Of a stretch of DNA of 64,000 nt, positions 48,878 to 63,904 are shown piece after piece. This stretch comes from Tetragonia tetragonoides. Lineage: Eukaryota; Streptophyta; Magnoliopsida; Caryophyllales; Aizoaceae. How positions within the stretch are numbered: position 1 is the first letter of the stretch; every line of letters begins with the position of its first letter. The notes below the pieces were generated by a model that saw only the letters and a program-made list of their open reading frames with translations, was not told where the DNA came from and made no database searches. Position numbers and translations under genes: made by a program. The DNA lies in NCBI GenBank assembly GCA_038025085.1, contig CM076144.1, positions 37,730,501 through 37,794,500 of the forward strand, given 5' to 3'.

Positions 48878-51800
48878 ATTTAAAATGATCGAATGTGCAA
48901 TTGGATTCTGCCAGTGGTCGGGGCGTGTCCAATTAATAAAGTTGTTAGATGTGATAACAGAGTGATTAGCATATGATCATGATATTGGATTTCCAAACTC
49001 GCTCATAGAATACTTTAAATATGATTCATAATCTCATATTGATTGCAAATTTATAATGATGATGTGTGTAATTGGAGTCGGGGAGTGGTCGGGACCTGTC
49101 TATTGAAAGGAATCGTTACATGTGATAATAGAATGATTGGCATATGATCATGATATTGGATTTCCGAACTCATAGAATACTTTAAATATCATTCATAATC
49201 TCATATTGATTGCCAATTTATAATGATCATGTGTGTAATTTGGGTCCAAGGGTGGTCGGGACCAGTATATTGAATAAAGTCGTTACATGTGATAATAGAG
49301 TGATTAGCATATGATCATGATATTGGATTTTCGAACTCCTAGAATAGTTTAAATATGATTCATAATCTCATATTGATTGCCAATTTATAATGATGATGTG
49401 TGTAATTGGAGTCCGGGAGTGGTCGGGACCTGTCTATTGAAAAGAGTCGTTACATGTGATAATAGAGTGATTAGCATATGATCATAATATTGGATTTCCG
49501 AACTCATAGAATACTTTCAATATGCTTCATAATCTCATATTGATTGCCAATTTATAATGATCATGCGTGTAATTGGTGTCCGGGAGTGGTCGGGACGTGT
49601 CTATTGAAAGAAGTCGTTACATGTGTTAGTAGAGTGATTAGCATATGATCATGAAAATGGGATTTTCGAACTCATAGAATATTTTAAATATGAATCATAA
49701 TCTCATATTCATTGCCAATTTATAATGATCATGTGTGTAATTGGAGTCCGAGAGTGGTCTGGACCTGTGTATTGAAAAGAGTCGTTACATGTGATAATAG
49801 AGCGATTAGCATATGATCATGAAATTGGATTTCCGAACTCGCTCATAGAATACTGTAAATATGATTCATAATCTCATATTGATTGCCAATTTGTAATGAT
49901 CATATGTGTAATTGGAGTCCGGGAGTGGCCGGGACTTTTCTATTCAATAAAGTCTTTACATGTGATAATAGAGTGATTAGCATTTGATCATGAAATTGGA
50001 TTTCCGAACTCATAGAATACTTTAAATATGATTCATAATCTCATATTGATTGCCAATTTATAATGATCATATGTGTAATTGGAGTCTGCGAGTGGTCGAG
50101 ACTTGTCTAATTAATAAAGTTGTTACATGTGATAATAGAGTGATTAGCATATGATCATGATATTGGATTTCCGAACTCGCTCATAGAATACTTTAAATAT
50201 GATTCATAAGCTCATATTGCTTGCCAATTTATAATGATGATGTGTGTAGTTGGGGTCCAGGAGTGGTCGGGACCAGTCTATTGGAAGGAGTTGTGACATG
50301 TGATAATAGAGTAATTAGCATATGATCAAGATATTGGATTTCCGAATTCATAGAATACTTTCAATATGATTCATAATCTCATATTGATTGCCAATTTATA
50401 ATGATGATGTGTGTAATTGGGGTCCAGGAGTGGTCGGGACCAGCATATGATCATGATATTGGATTTCGGAACACCTAGAATAGTTTAAATATGATTCATA
50501 ATCTCATATTGATTACCAAGTTCTAATGATGATGTTTGTAATGTGAGTCCGGGAGTGGTCGGGACCTGTCTATTGAAAGGAGTCGTTACATGTGATAATA
50601 GAGTGATTTGCATATGATCATGAAATTGGACTTCTGAACTCATAAAATACTTTAAATATGATTCATAATCTCATATTGATTGCCAATTTATAATGATCAT
50701 GTGTTTAATTGGAGTTCGGGAGTGGTCGGGACGTGTCTAATGAATAAAGTCGTTACATTTGATAATAGAGTGATTAGCATATGATGATGATATTGGATTT
50801 CCGAACTCATAGAAGAATTTAAATATGATTTATAATCTCATATTGATTGCCAATTTATAATGATGATGTGTATAATTGGAGTCCGGGAGTGGTCGGGACC
50901 TGTCTATTGAAAAGAGTCATTACATGTGATAATAGAGTGATTAACATATGATCATGAAATTGGATTTCCAAACTCGTAGAATACTTTAAGCATGATTCAT
51001 AATCTTAAATTTATTGCCAATTTATAATGATCATATGTGTAATTGGAGTCCAGGAGTGGTCGGGACGTGTCTATTGAATAATGTCCTTACTTGTGATAAT
51101 AGAGTGATTAGCATGTGATCATGAGATTGGATTTCCGAACTCATAGAATACTTTAAATAAGATTCATAATCTCATATTTATTGCCAATTTATAATGATGA
51201 TGTGTGTAATTTGAGTCCCGGAGCGGTCGGGACTTGTCTATTGAAAGGAGTCGTTACATGTGATAATAGAGTGATTAGCATATGATCATGAAATTGGATT
51301 TCCGAACATATAGAATACTATAAAAATGATTCATTATCTCATATTGATTGCAAGTTTATAATGATGATCTGTGTAATTAGAGTCTTGGAGTGGTCGGGAC
51401 CTGTCTATTGAAAGGAGTCGTTACTTGTGATAATAGAGTGATTAGCATATGATCATGAAATTAGATTTCCGAACTCATTGAATACTTTAAATATAATTCA
51501 TAATCTCATATTGATTGCAAAGTTATAATGATTATGTGTGTAATTGGAGTTCGGGAGTAGTCGGGACCTGTCTATTAAGAGGAGTGGTTACATGTGATAA
51601 TAGAGTGATTAGCATATGATCATGAAATTAGATTTTCGAACTTACGGAATACTTTAAATATTATTTATAATCTTATCTTTATCTCCAATTTATAATGATG
51701 ATGTGTGTAATTGGTGTCCGGGATTGTTCGGGAAGCGTATATTAAATAAAGTCGTTACATGTGATAATAGAGTGATTAGCATATGATCACGATTTTGGAT

Positions 51801-54800
51801 TTCCAAACTCATAGAAGAATTAAAATATGATTCATAATCTCATATTGATTGCCAATTTATAATGATGATGTGTGTAATTGGAGTCGGGGAGTGGTCGGGG
51901 CCTGTCTATTGAAAGGAGTCGTTACATGTGATAATAGAGTGATTAGCATATGATCATGAAATTGGATTTCTGAACTCATAGAAAACTTTAAATATGATTC
52001 ATAATCTCATATTGATTGCCAATTTATAATGATCTTATGTGTAATAGGAGTCTGGGAGTGGTCGGGACCTGTCTAATTAATAAAGTTGTTACATGTGATA
52101 ATAGAGTGATTAGCATATGATCATGATATTGGATTTCCGAACTCGCTCATAGAATACTTTAAATATGATTCATAATCTCATATTGATTCCCAATTTATAA
52201 TGATGATGTGTTTAATTGGAATCGGGAGTGGTCGGGACCTGTCTATTGAAAGAAGTCGTTACATGTGATAATAGAGTGATTAGCATATGATCATGAAATT
52301 GGATTTCTGAACTCATAAAATAGTTCAAATATGATTCATAATCTCATATTGATTTCCAATTTGTAATGATCATGTGTGTACTTGGAGTCCACGAGTGGTC
52401 GGGACGTGTCTAATGAATAAAGTCGTTACATGTGATAATAGAGTGATTAGCAAATGATCATGATATTGGATTTCCGAACTCATAGACGACATTAAATATG
52501 ATTCATAATATCATTTTGTATGCCAATTTAACATGATGATGTGTGTAATTGGAGTCCGGTAGGGGTCGAGACCTGTCTATTGAAAAGAGTCGTTACATGT
52601 GATAATAGAGTGATTAACATGTGATCATGAAATTGGATTTCCGAACTCATAGAATACTTTAAATATGATTCATAATCTTATATTTATTGCTAATTTTTAA
52701 TGATCATATGTGTAATTGGAGTCTAGGAGTGGTCGGGACGTGTCTATTGAATAATGTCGATACATGTGATAATATAGTGATTAGCATCTGATCATGAAAT
52801 TGGATTTCCGAACTCATAGAATCCTTTAAATATGATTCATAATCTCATAATGATTTCTAATTTATAAGGATGATGTGTGTAATTGGAGTCCGTGAGTGGT
52901 CGGGACCTGTCTATTGAAAGGAGTCGTTACTTGTGATAATAGAGTGATTAGCATATGATCATGAAATTAGATTTCCGAATTCACAGAATACTTTAAAAAT
53001 GATTCATAATCTCCTATTGATTGCCAAGTTATAATGATGATGTGTGTAATTGGAGTCCGGGAGTGGTCGGGACTTTTCTATTGAAAGGAGTGGTACATGT
53101 GACAATAGAGTGATTAGCATATGATCATGAATTTGATTTCCGAACTGACAGAATACTTTAAATATGATTCATAATCTCATCTTGATTGCCAATTTATAAT
53201 GACCATGTGTGTAATTGGAGTCCGGGACTGGTCGGGACGTGTATATTGAATAAAGTCGTTACATGTGATAATTGAGTGATTAGCAGATGATCATGATATT
53301 GGATTTCCGAACTCATAGAAGAATTTAAATATGATTCATAATCTCATATTGATTGCCAGTTTATGATGATTATGTGTGTAATTGGAGTCCGGGAGTGGTC
53401 GAGACCTGTCTATTGAAAGGAGTCGTTACATGTGATAATAGAGTTATTAGCATATGATCATTAAATTGGATTTCTGAACTCATAAAATACTTTAAATATG
53501 ATTCATAATCTCATATTGATTGTCAATTTATAATGATCATCTGCGTAATTGGTGTCCGGGAGTTGTCGGGACGTGTCTATTAAAAGGAGTAGTCGTTACA
53601 TGTGATGATAGAGTGATTAGCATATAATCAAGATATTGGATTTCCGACTCATAGCATACTTTCAATATGATTCATAGTCTCATATTGATTCCCAATTTAT
53701 AATGATCATGTGTGTAATTGGTGTCAGGGAGTGGACGGGACGTGTCTATTGGAAGGAGTCGTTACATGTGATAGTAGAGTGATTAGCGTATGATCATGAA
53801 ATGGGATTTCCGAACTCATAGAATACTTTAAATATGATTCATAATCTCATATTGATTTCCAATTTATAATGATGATGTGTGTAATTGGGGTCCGGGAGTG
53901 GTCAGAACCTTTTCGATTGAAAAGAGTTGTTACATGTGATAATAGAGTGATTAGCATATGACCATGAAATTGGATTTCCGAACTCATAGAATACTTTAAT
54001 TATGATTCATAATCTCATATTGATTTCCAATGAATAATGATCGTATGTGTAATTGGAGTCAGGGAGTGGTCGGGACGTGTCTATTGAATAAAGTCGTTAC
54101 ATGTGATAATAAAGTGATTAGCATATGATCATGATATTGGATTTCTGAACTCTTAGAAGAATTTAAATATGATTCATAATCTCATATTGATTGCCAATTT
54201 ATAATGATGATGTATGTAATTGGAGTTCAGGAGTGATCGGGACTTGTCCATTGAAAGGAGTCGTTACATGTGATAGTAGAGTGATTAGCATATGATCATG
54301 AAATTGGATTTCTGAACTCATAGAATACTTTAAATATGATTCATAATCTCATATTGATTGTCAATTTATAATGATGATGTGTGAAACTGGAGTCCGGGAG
54401 TGGTCGGGACGTGTCTTTTGAATAAAGTCGTTACATGTGATAATAGATTGATTATCATATGATCATGATATTGGATTTCCGAACTCATAGAATACTTTAA
54501 ATATGATTCATAATCTCATATTGATTGCCAATTTATAATTATGATGTGTGTAATTAGGGTCCGGGAGTGGTCGGGACCTATCTATTAAAAGGAGTTGTTG
54601 CATTTGATAATAGAGTGCTAGCATATGATCATGATATTGGATTTCCGAACTCCTAGAATAGTTTAAATATGATTCATGATCGCATATTGATTGCCAATTT
54701 ATATTGATCATGTGTGTAATTGGAGTCCGGGAGTGGTCGGGACCTGTCCATTGAAAGGAGTCGTTACATGTGATAGTAGAGTGATTAGCGTATGATCATG

Positions 54801-57800
54801 AAATGGGATTTCCTTACTCATAGAATACTTTAAATATGATTCATAATCTCATATTGATTGCCAATTTATAATGATGATGTGTGTAATTGGAGTTCAGGAG
54901 TGATCGGGACCTGTCTATTGAAAGGAGTCGTTACAAGTGATAATAGAGTGATTAGCATATGTTCATGAAATTTTATTTCTGAACTGGTAGAATACTTTAA
55001 ATATGATTCATAATCTCATATTTATCGCCAATTTATAATGATGATGTCTGAAATTGGAGTCCGGGAGTGGTCGGGACGTGTCTATTGAATAAAATCGTTA
55101 CATGTGATAATAGAGTGATTAGCATATGATCATGATATTTTATCTCCGAACTCGCTCATAGAATACTTTAAATATGATTCATAATCTCATATTGATTTCC
55201 AATTTATAATGATCATGTGTGTAACTGGAGTCTGGGAGTGGTCGGGACCTTTCTATTGAAAGGGGTCGTTACATGTGATAATAGAGTGAATAGCATATGA
55301 TAATGAAATTGGATTTCCGAACTCCTAGATTACTTTAAATATGATTCATAATCTCATATTGATTGCCAATTTATGATGATCTTATGTGTAATTGGAGTCT
55401 GGGAATGGTCGGGACGTGTCTAATTAATAAAGTTGTTACATGTGATAAGAGAGTGATTAGCATATGATCATGATATTTGATTTCCGAACTCGCTCATAGA
55501 GTACTTCAATTATGATTCATAATCTCATATTGATTGCAAATTTATAATGATGATGTGTGTAATTGGAGTCGGGGAGTGGTCGGGACCTGTCTATTCAAAG
55601 GAGTCGTTACATGTGATAATAGAGTAATTAGCATATGATCATGAAATTGGATTTCCGAACTCATAGAATACTTTAAGTATGATTCGTAATCTCATTTTGA
55701 TTTCCATTTTATAATGATCGTATGTGTAATTTGAGTCATGGAGTGATCGGGACTTGTCGATTGAATAAAGTCGTTACATGTGATAATAGAGTGGTTAGCA
55801 TATGATCATGATATTGGATTTCCGAACTCTTAGAGGAATTTAAATATGATTTATAATCTCATATTGATCGCCAATTGATAATGATGATGTGTGTAATTAG
55901 AGTTCAGGATTGATCGGGACCTGTCTATTGAAAGGAGTCGTTACATGTGATAGTAGAGTGATTAGCATATGATCATGAAATTGTATTTGTAACCTCATAG
56001 AATAATTTAAATATGATTCATAATCTCATATTGATTGCCAATTTATAATGATGAAGTGTGAAATTGGAGTCCAAGAGTGGTCGGGACGTGTCTATTGAAT
56101 AAAGTCGTTACATGTGATAATAGAGTGATTAGCATATGATCATGATATTTGATTTCCGAACTCATAGAATACTTTAAATATGATTCATAATCTCATATTG
56201 ATTGCCAATTTATAATGATGATGTGTGTAATCGGGGTCCTAGAGTGGTCGAGACATGTCTATTGAAAAGAGTTGTTACATAAGATAATAGAGTGATTATC
56301 ATATGATCATGATATTGGATTTCCGAACTCCTAGAATAGTTTAAATATGATTCGTAATCTCATATTGATTGCCAATTTATGATGATCATGTGTGTAATTG
56401 GAGTCCGGGAGTGGTCGGGACATGTCCATTGAAAGGAGTCGTTACAGGTGATAGTAGAGTGATTAGCATATGATCATGAAATGGGATTTCCTAACTCATA
56501 GAATACTTTAAATATGATTCATAATTTCATATTGATTACAATGTTATAATGATGATGTGTGTAATTGGAGTCCGGGAGTGGTCGGGACCTGTCTATTGAA
56601 AGGAGTCGTTACAAGTGATAATAGAGTGATTAGCATATGATCATGAAATTAGATTTCCGAATTCATAGAATACTTTAAAAATGATTCATAATCTCATATT
56701 GATTGCCAAGTTATAATGATGATATGTGTAATTGGAGTCCGGGAGTGGTCGGGACTTTTGTATTGAAAGGAGTGGTACATGTGACAATAGAGTGATTAGC
56801 ATATGATCATGAATTTGATTTCCGAACTCACAGAATACTTTAAATATGATTCATAATCTCATCTTGATTGCCAATTTATAATGACCATGTGTGTAATTGG
56901 AGTCCGGGACTGGTCGAGACGTGTATATTGAATAATGTCGTTACATGTGATAATTGAGTGATTAGAATATGATCATGATATTGGATTTCCGAACTCATAG
57001 AAGAATTTAAATATGATTCATAATCTCATATTGATTGCCAATTTATAATGATGATGTGTTTAATTGGAGTCCGGGAGTGGTCGGGACCAGTCTATTGAAA
57101 GGAGTCGTTACATGTGATAATAGAGTGATTAGCATATGATAATGAAATTGAATTTCCGAACTCATAGAATACTTTAAATATGATTCATAATCTCATATTT
57201 ATTGTCAATTTATGATGATCATATGTGTAATTGGAGTCTGGGAGTGGTCGGGACGTATCTAATTAATAAAGTTGTTACATGTGATAAGAGAGTGATTAGC
57301 ATATGATCATGATATTAGATTTCCGAACTCGCTCATAGAGTACTTTAAATATGCTTCATAATCTCATATTGATTGCAATTTTATAATGATGATGTGTGTA
57401 ATTGGATTCGGGGAGTGGTCGGGACCTGTCTATTGAAAGGAGTCGTTACATGTGATAAAAGAGTGATTAGCATATGATCATGAAATTGGATTTCCGAACT
57501 CATAGAATACCTTAAGTATGATTCATAATCTCATATTAATTTCCAATTTATAATGATCGTATGTGTAATTGGAGTCAGGGAGTGGTCGGGACGTGTCTAT
57601 TAAATAAAGTCGTTACATGTGATAATAGAGTGATTAGCATATGATCATGATATTGGATTTCGGAACTCTTAGAAGAATTTAAATATGATTCATAATCTCA
57701 TATTGATTGCCAATTTATAATAATTATGTGTGAAACTAGAGTTCAAGAGTGATCGGGACCTGTCTATTGAAAGGAGTCGTTACATGTGATAGTAGAGTGA

Positions 57801-60800
57801 TTAGCATATGATCATGAAATTGGATTTCCGAACTCATAGAATACTTTAAATATGATTCATAATCTCATATTGATTGCCAATTTATAATGATGATGTGTGA
57901 AATTGGAGTCCGGGAGTGGTCGGGACGTGTCTATTGAATGAAGTCGTTACATGTGATAATAGAGTGATTAGCATATGATCATGATATTGGATTTCCGAAC
58001 TCATAGAATACTTTAAATATGATTCATAATCTCATATTGATTGCCAATTTATAATGATGATGTGTGTAATCGGGGTCCGGGAGTGGTCGGGACCTGTCTT
58101 TTGAAAGGAGTTGTTACATGTGATAATAGAGTGATTAGCATATGATCATGATATTCGATTTCCGAACTCCTAGAATAGTTTAAATATGATTCATAATCTC
58201 ATATTGGTTGCCAATTTATAATGATGATGTGTGTAATTGGAGTCCGGGAGTGGTCGGGTCCTGTCTATTGAAAGGATTCGTTACATGTGATAATAGAGTG
58301 ATTAGCATGTGATCATGATATTGGATTTCCGAACTCATAGAATACTTTAAATATGATTCATAATCTCATATTTATTGCCAATTTATAATGATGATGTGTG
58401 TAATTGGGGTCCGGGAGTGGTCGGGACCTGTCTTTTGAAAGGAGTTATTACATGTGATATTATAGTGATTAGCATATGATCATGATATTCGATTTCCGAA
58501 CTCCTAGAATAGGTTAAATATGATTCATAATTTAATATTGGTTGCCAATTTATAATGATGATGTGTGTAATTGGAGTCCAGGAGTGGTCGGGACTTGTCT
58601 ACTGAAAGGAGTCGTTACATGTGATAATAGAGTGATTAGCATATGATCATGATATTTGATTTCCGAAATCATAGAATATTTTCAATATGATTCATAATCT
58701 CATATTGATTGCCCATTTATAATGGTCATGTGTGTAATTGGTATCTGGGAGTGGTCGGGACGTGTCTATTGGAAGGAGTCGTTACATGTGATAATAGAGT
58801 GTTTAGCATATGATCATGAAATGGGATTTCCAAACTGATAGAATACTTTAAATATGATTCATAATCTCATATTTATTGCCAAGTTATAATGATGATGTGT
58901 GTAATTGGAGTCCGGGAGTGGTCGGGACCTGTCTATTGAAAGGAGTCGTTACATGTGATAATAGAGTGATTAGCATATGATAATTAAATTAAATTTCCGA
59001 ACTCATAGAATAATTTAAACATGATTCATAATCTCATATTGATTGCCAATTTATAATGATTATGTGTGTAATTGGAGTCCGAGAGTGGTCGGGACCTGTC
59101 TATTGAAAGGAGTCGTTACATGTGATAATAGAGTGATTAGCATATGATCATGAAATTGGATTTCCGAACTCATAGAATACTTTAAATATGATTCATAATC
59201 TCATATTGATTGCCAATTTATAATGATCATATGTGTAATTTGAGTCTGGGAGTGGTCGGGACCTGTCTATTGAAAAGAGTCGTTACATGTGATAATAGTG
59301 TGATTAGCATATGATCATGATATTGGATTTCTGAACACAATGAAGACTTTAGATATGATTAATAATCTTATATTGAATGTCAATTTATAATGATGATGTG
59401 TGTAATTTGAGTCCGGGAGTGGTCGGGACCTATCTATTGAAAGGAGTTGTTACATGTGATAATAGAGTGATTAGCATATGATCATGAAATTGGATTTTTG
59501 AACTCATAAAATACTTTAAATATGATTCATAATCTCTTATTGATTACCAATTTATAATGATCATGTGTATAATTGGAGTGCGGGAGTGGTCGGGACGTGT
59601 CTAATGAATAAAGTCGTTCCTTGTGATAATAGAGTGATTAGCAAATGATCATGATATTGGATTTCCGAACTCATAGAAGACTTTAAATATCATTCATAAT
59701 CTCATATTGATAGCCAATTTAAAATGATGATATGTGTAATTGGAGTTCGGGAGTGGTCGGGACCTGTCTACTAAAAAGTGTCGTTACATGTGATAGTAGA
59801 GTGATTAGCATATGATCATGAAATGGGATTTCCGAACTCATAGAATACTTTAAATATGATTCATAATCTCATATTGATTGCCAAGTTATAATGATGATGT
59901 GTGTAATTGGAGTCCGGGAGTGGTCGGACCTGTCTATTGAAAGGAGTCGTTACATGTGATAATAGAGTGATTAGCATATGATCATGAAATTGGATTTCTG
60001 AACATCTAAAATACTTTAAATATGATTCATAATCTCATATTGATTGCCAATTTATAATGATCATGTGTGTAATTGGAGTCCGGGAGTGGTCGGTACGTGT
60101 CTAATGAATAAAGCCGTTACATGTGATAATAGAGTGATGATCATATGATCATGATATTGGATTTCCAAACTCATAGAAGACTTTAAATATGATTAATAAT
60201 CTCATATTGATTGCCAATTTATAATAATGATGTGTCTAATTTGAGTCCGGGAGTGGTCGGGACCTGTCTATTGAAAGGAGTCGTTACATGTGATAATAGA
60301 GTGATTAGAGTATGATCATGAAATTTGATTTCTGAACTCATAAACTACTTTAAATATGATTCATAATCTTATATTGATTGCAAATTTATAATGATCATGT
60401 GTGTAATTGGAGTCCGGGTGTGGTCGGGACGTGTGTAATGAACAAAGTCGTTACATGTGATAATAGAGTAATTAGCATATGATCATGATATTGGATTTCC
60501 GAACTCATAGAAGACTTTAAAAATGATTCGTAATCTCATATTGATTGCCAATTTATACTGATGATGTGTGTAATTGGAGTTCGGGTGTGGTCGGGACCTG
60601 TCTATTGAAAAGAGTCGTTACATGTGATGGTAGAGTGATTAGCATATGATCATGAAATGGGATTTCCGAACTCATAGAATACTTTAAATATGATTCTTAA
60701 TCTCATATTGATTGCCAAGTTATAATGATGATGTGTGTAATTGGAGTCCGGGAGTGGTCGGGACCTGTCTATTGAAAGAAGTCGTTACATGTGATAATAG

Positions 60801-61003
60801 AGTGATTAGTAGATGATCATAAAATTGGATTTCCGAACTCATAGAATACTTTAAATATGATTCATAATCTCATAATTATTGCCAATTTATAATGATGATG
60901 TGTGTAATTGGAGTCCGGGAGTGGTCAGGACCTGTCTATTGAAAGGAGTCGTTACATGTGATAATAGAGTGATTAGCATATGATCATGAAATTGGATTTG
61001 CGA
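48878..61003. repeat. Satellite array block D, ~167-bp monomers
   Basis: About 72 monomers in the same orientation as before. Several carry the GCTC insertion after GAACTC (near 48998, 49837, 50176, 52141, 55152, 55487 and 57325). One monomer is truncated at about 50441, where GGGACC runs into AGCATATGATC. A rare variant pair with GGTACATGTGACAATAG and GACCATGTGTG recurs at about 53071 and 56753, 3682 bp apart (22 monomers). The block ends mid-monomer at GGATTTGCGA, where the fourth element begins. Confidence 0.97.
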
Positions 61004-61424
61004 TGTAATACCCCATAATTTTTATTCATTTTAGAATAATAATTACTGAAAAAGAAAATGCGACTTCATATTTAAAATAATTAAGTGGGCTCATAAATGT
61101 TTTTAAATGCCTAATTAATATTGCGTTTTAGTTTTGGACCTAATTAAATTAATTGGGCCAAATTAAAAGAAAGTAAATTGGGCTTAATTAATTCGGATTG
61201 GCCAAAAATAGTTAAGACTCAAATTGGACAATTATTTTCGGCCAAGAGTCGAAGATATGGGGCATCAAATCAGTTTTTCTTTTTCAAAATTTTGTTTCCT
61301 AAATATTTGGTAAGTGGAGGGAAGTTAGGAGAGTTTTTAGGAAAGAATAAGTTTAGTTAAGGAATGACTGTATTTGGGCTCCTAAATACACTCAGCTTCC
61401 TCACATAACTGATTCTTTACCAAA

Positions 61425-61459
<35 letters not shown>

Positions 61460-63889
61460 CGTCTCTCTCTCTCTTCACTCACACGGCCGAAATTCCTAGA
61501 GCAACAAAAAGGAGAAATTTCATCACTTTTCACAATCCATCTTGCTCAGTTTTAATCCCTTGAATTTTCAAGTAAGTGTTCTAAATTGGTTTCCTTTGTT
61601 TATTAAAAGCTTTTTGATTCAATTCAAGTATGATTTCATGAACCCTAGTTTTTGTATGATAAACCCTAAATTAATTTTATCCAGGGTTTGTTAGATTCTA
61701 TTAATTTTGCATGATAGGATCATGATTAGGGTTTGCTTTGTGGTTTTTATTGAATTGGATCAAGTTTGAATGAAAAAGGTTAGATCTTTGTAATCTAATT
61801 AAATCTGAAAATTTATTAAATTATGGATTTGATTAGATTAGGGTTTTATAAATTTGTTAAACAAAAAAAAAAAAAAAGAAAGAGAAACCGTGGGGCACAC
61901 GGCTGTGCCTTGCGCAGCACACGGCGGCGCCGTGCGCAGCCGATGTGCGGCTGTCGCGGCCGCCTGCCGTGGCTGCCGCCAGCGGCCAGCCACCAGCGGG
62001 TCTGCTAGTGGTGGGGCCCGCTAGTGCTGGTGATGGTGATGGTGTTTGATGTTGACTTGCTTTGAGTAGTTGACTTGTTTAGGGTTTTGGAAAGTTTCCT
62101 ATTTTGTTCTACGCAAATTCGTTTTTTGAAACTTTGAGCATGCATGAGTAACTGAAATTTCCAGCAACTTAATTAATTAAATTAAGGGTACTAAATCATC
62201 TTTAAAGTTTAATAAAGTGGTTTAGAAGTAAAGGTGTTGACTATTGTAATGTTGAGGATTTGTAAGGACACGTGGACCGCGCGTAAAGGTAAGGAGCTTA
62301 CGTTATTTGTTTGTCGTGATTGCCGTAGTTGGAAGGTAATTCATGTCTCTATGAATTATGTAATCTCTTTGTCATAATTCATATCGTTTGGGATTTGTAT
62401 TCATTTGTCTAGTATTGAATTAGGAATGTGAATTCATATTTGGACTTGTGAATATTTGAAAAGGGATAATTGATGTTTATTTCCTTGTGATAATTCGTAT
62501 AGAATTATATGTTAGTGATTGCATGTATAATGTTGGAAATTCACTTGTGTAGCCATGTCTACTTGATTAATATTCATGTGAGGAGATGCATGCTTTATTA
62601 TTGGTTATTGAACGAAAATTATGTTAATAATTGTTCAATTGGATATAGCTCGAAATTGCTATTTTTGTATCATGTTAGTAAGCATGTGGATTCATGTTAG
62701 AAGCATGTTACTTCAATAAGTTGAAATGAACTTTGACTATTGAATTAGGTGGTTTTGAATTGAGGCCTAGATGCCATTCATGTAAAATGGCGTCGGAAAT
62801 TGTAACCATATTGTGTTACTTGAGTGCCAAGATTATGTGTATTACTTGTTATGTGATCACCATATTAAATTGAATTGAGAGTTAAGACTTGTTTGGTAAT
62901 GGATCCACCGAAGGAGGCGAATGGGAATTTGTCATTTGGTATGTTGAGTGGTTCCATTGGTTATGGCCTCAATGTATTTAGTTAAAACTTGTATCATACA
63001 AAGAGCAATTGGGCAAGTGAAGTTTTGTGGATGAAACTGTTCTTCTTGTAAACCTAAGGGTTGAGAGAGGGTATGCATACTTAGGAACATCTAGAAGTAC
63101 TTCGGGAGTCATCTTACTCCGGGACGTTTGATCCCTCGTTTGCCACTGTGCACGGGACTAAGATCCTATTAAATCGACTGCGGTTGGTTTGACAATTCAT
63201 GCGATTCTCTTCTCTCTAATGGACTTGGCTATTGGATAATAATAAATAATGAGATTTATTATTTGATAGTTGTTGTGTCTTTACTTTTAAAGCATGTTGT
63301 CTTTATTTCTTAAAGCATGACTATCTTATTTGATTAAGCATGTGGACTTAATTTTGGAGATTGAAATGGATTATGTGGTTATGAATTACTCAGCATCGCT
63401 GATTAGTTGTTTTTCTTTTTACTTGTGTTTGTTGTCCATTTATCTTCAATGGTGGGTCTATGATGAACCTATATGGAATTTTTTCTATATGGGGGAGTAG
63501 ATTGACAGGATTGTAGCTCGAGGAGTTGAGCTAGGGAAGGGGTGCCAAGAAGATAGTATATCTTCTAAAAACATTTATTTTATTGTTTAGTTTGGAACTT
63601 CTATTATTGGGATTTTTATTATTGTAATGAGATTAATTATCTTGCATGAGAATTAATAAGTTTAATACTTTTACTTCAATTGGATTATCTGTTTTAAGTT
63701 AGTTGGGAGATAGTTATTATTTAATTATCTATTACTTTGTTTGGGGATTCTAGCATTTGTTTTTCTTTCTAGCCTTGTATTTGATTTGAACATTAAATAC
63801 GGCGGTAACGCTTCGGATTTCCAGAATTTTTCCGCTGCAACTCGTGATATTAAATAGTTTTAAATTGGACGGAAATTTGGGGTGTTACA
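61004..63889 (+). repeat. 5' LTR of element 4 (2886 bp), probable Ty3/gypsy chromovirus
   Basis: Starts TGTAATACCCCATAATTTTT at the satellite edge and ends GGGGTGTTACA, directly followed by a tRNA-Met primer site. The start and the primer are typical of plant chromoviruses such as Tekay/Del; the length favours that type, but no coding sequence is in the window to prove it. Inside are a poly-A run (about 61426-61458) followed by a CT run, and a GC-rich stretch (about 61886-62010) whose open frame (61823-62008) shows no domain. The left target duplication would be TGCGA (60999-61003); its partner lies outside. Confidence 0.82.
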
Positions 63890-63892
63890 AGT

Positions 63893-63904
63893 TGGTATCA
63901 GAGC
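63893..63904 (+). other. Primer binding site of element 4 (tRNA-iMet type)
   Basis: TGGTATCAGAGC, three bases after the LTR, is complementary to the 3' end of plant initiator tRNA-Met, the most common plant LTR-retrotransposon primer. Confidence 0.9.

Noticed and set aside
61823..62008. GC-rich 61-codon ORF in the element 4 LTR
   Set aside because: Arises from a low-complexity GCC/GGC stretch inside an LTR; no domain.
63893..63904. tRNA gene fragment
   Set aside because: Only the primer-complementary 12 bases are present, in the strand and position expected of a PBS.
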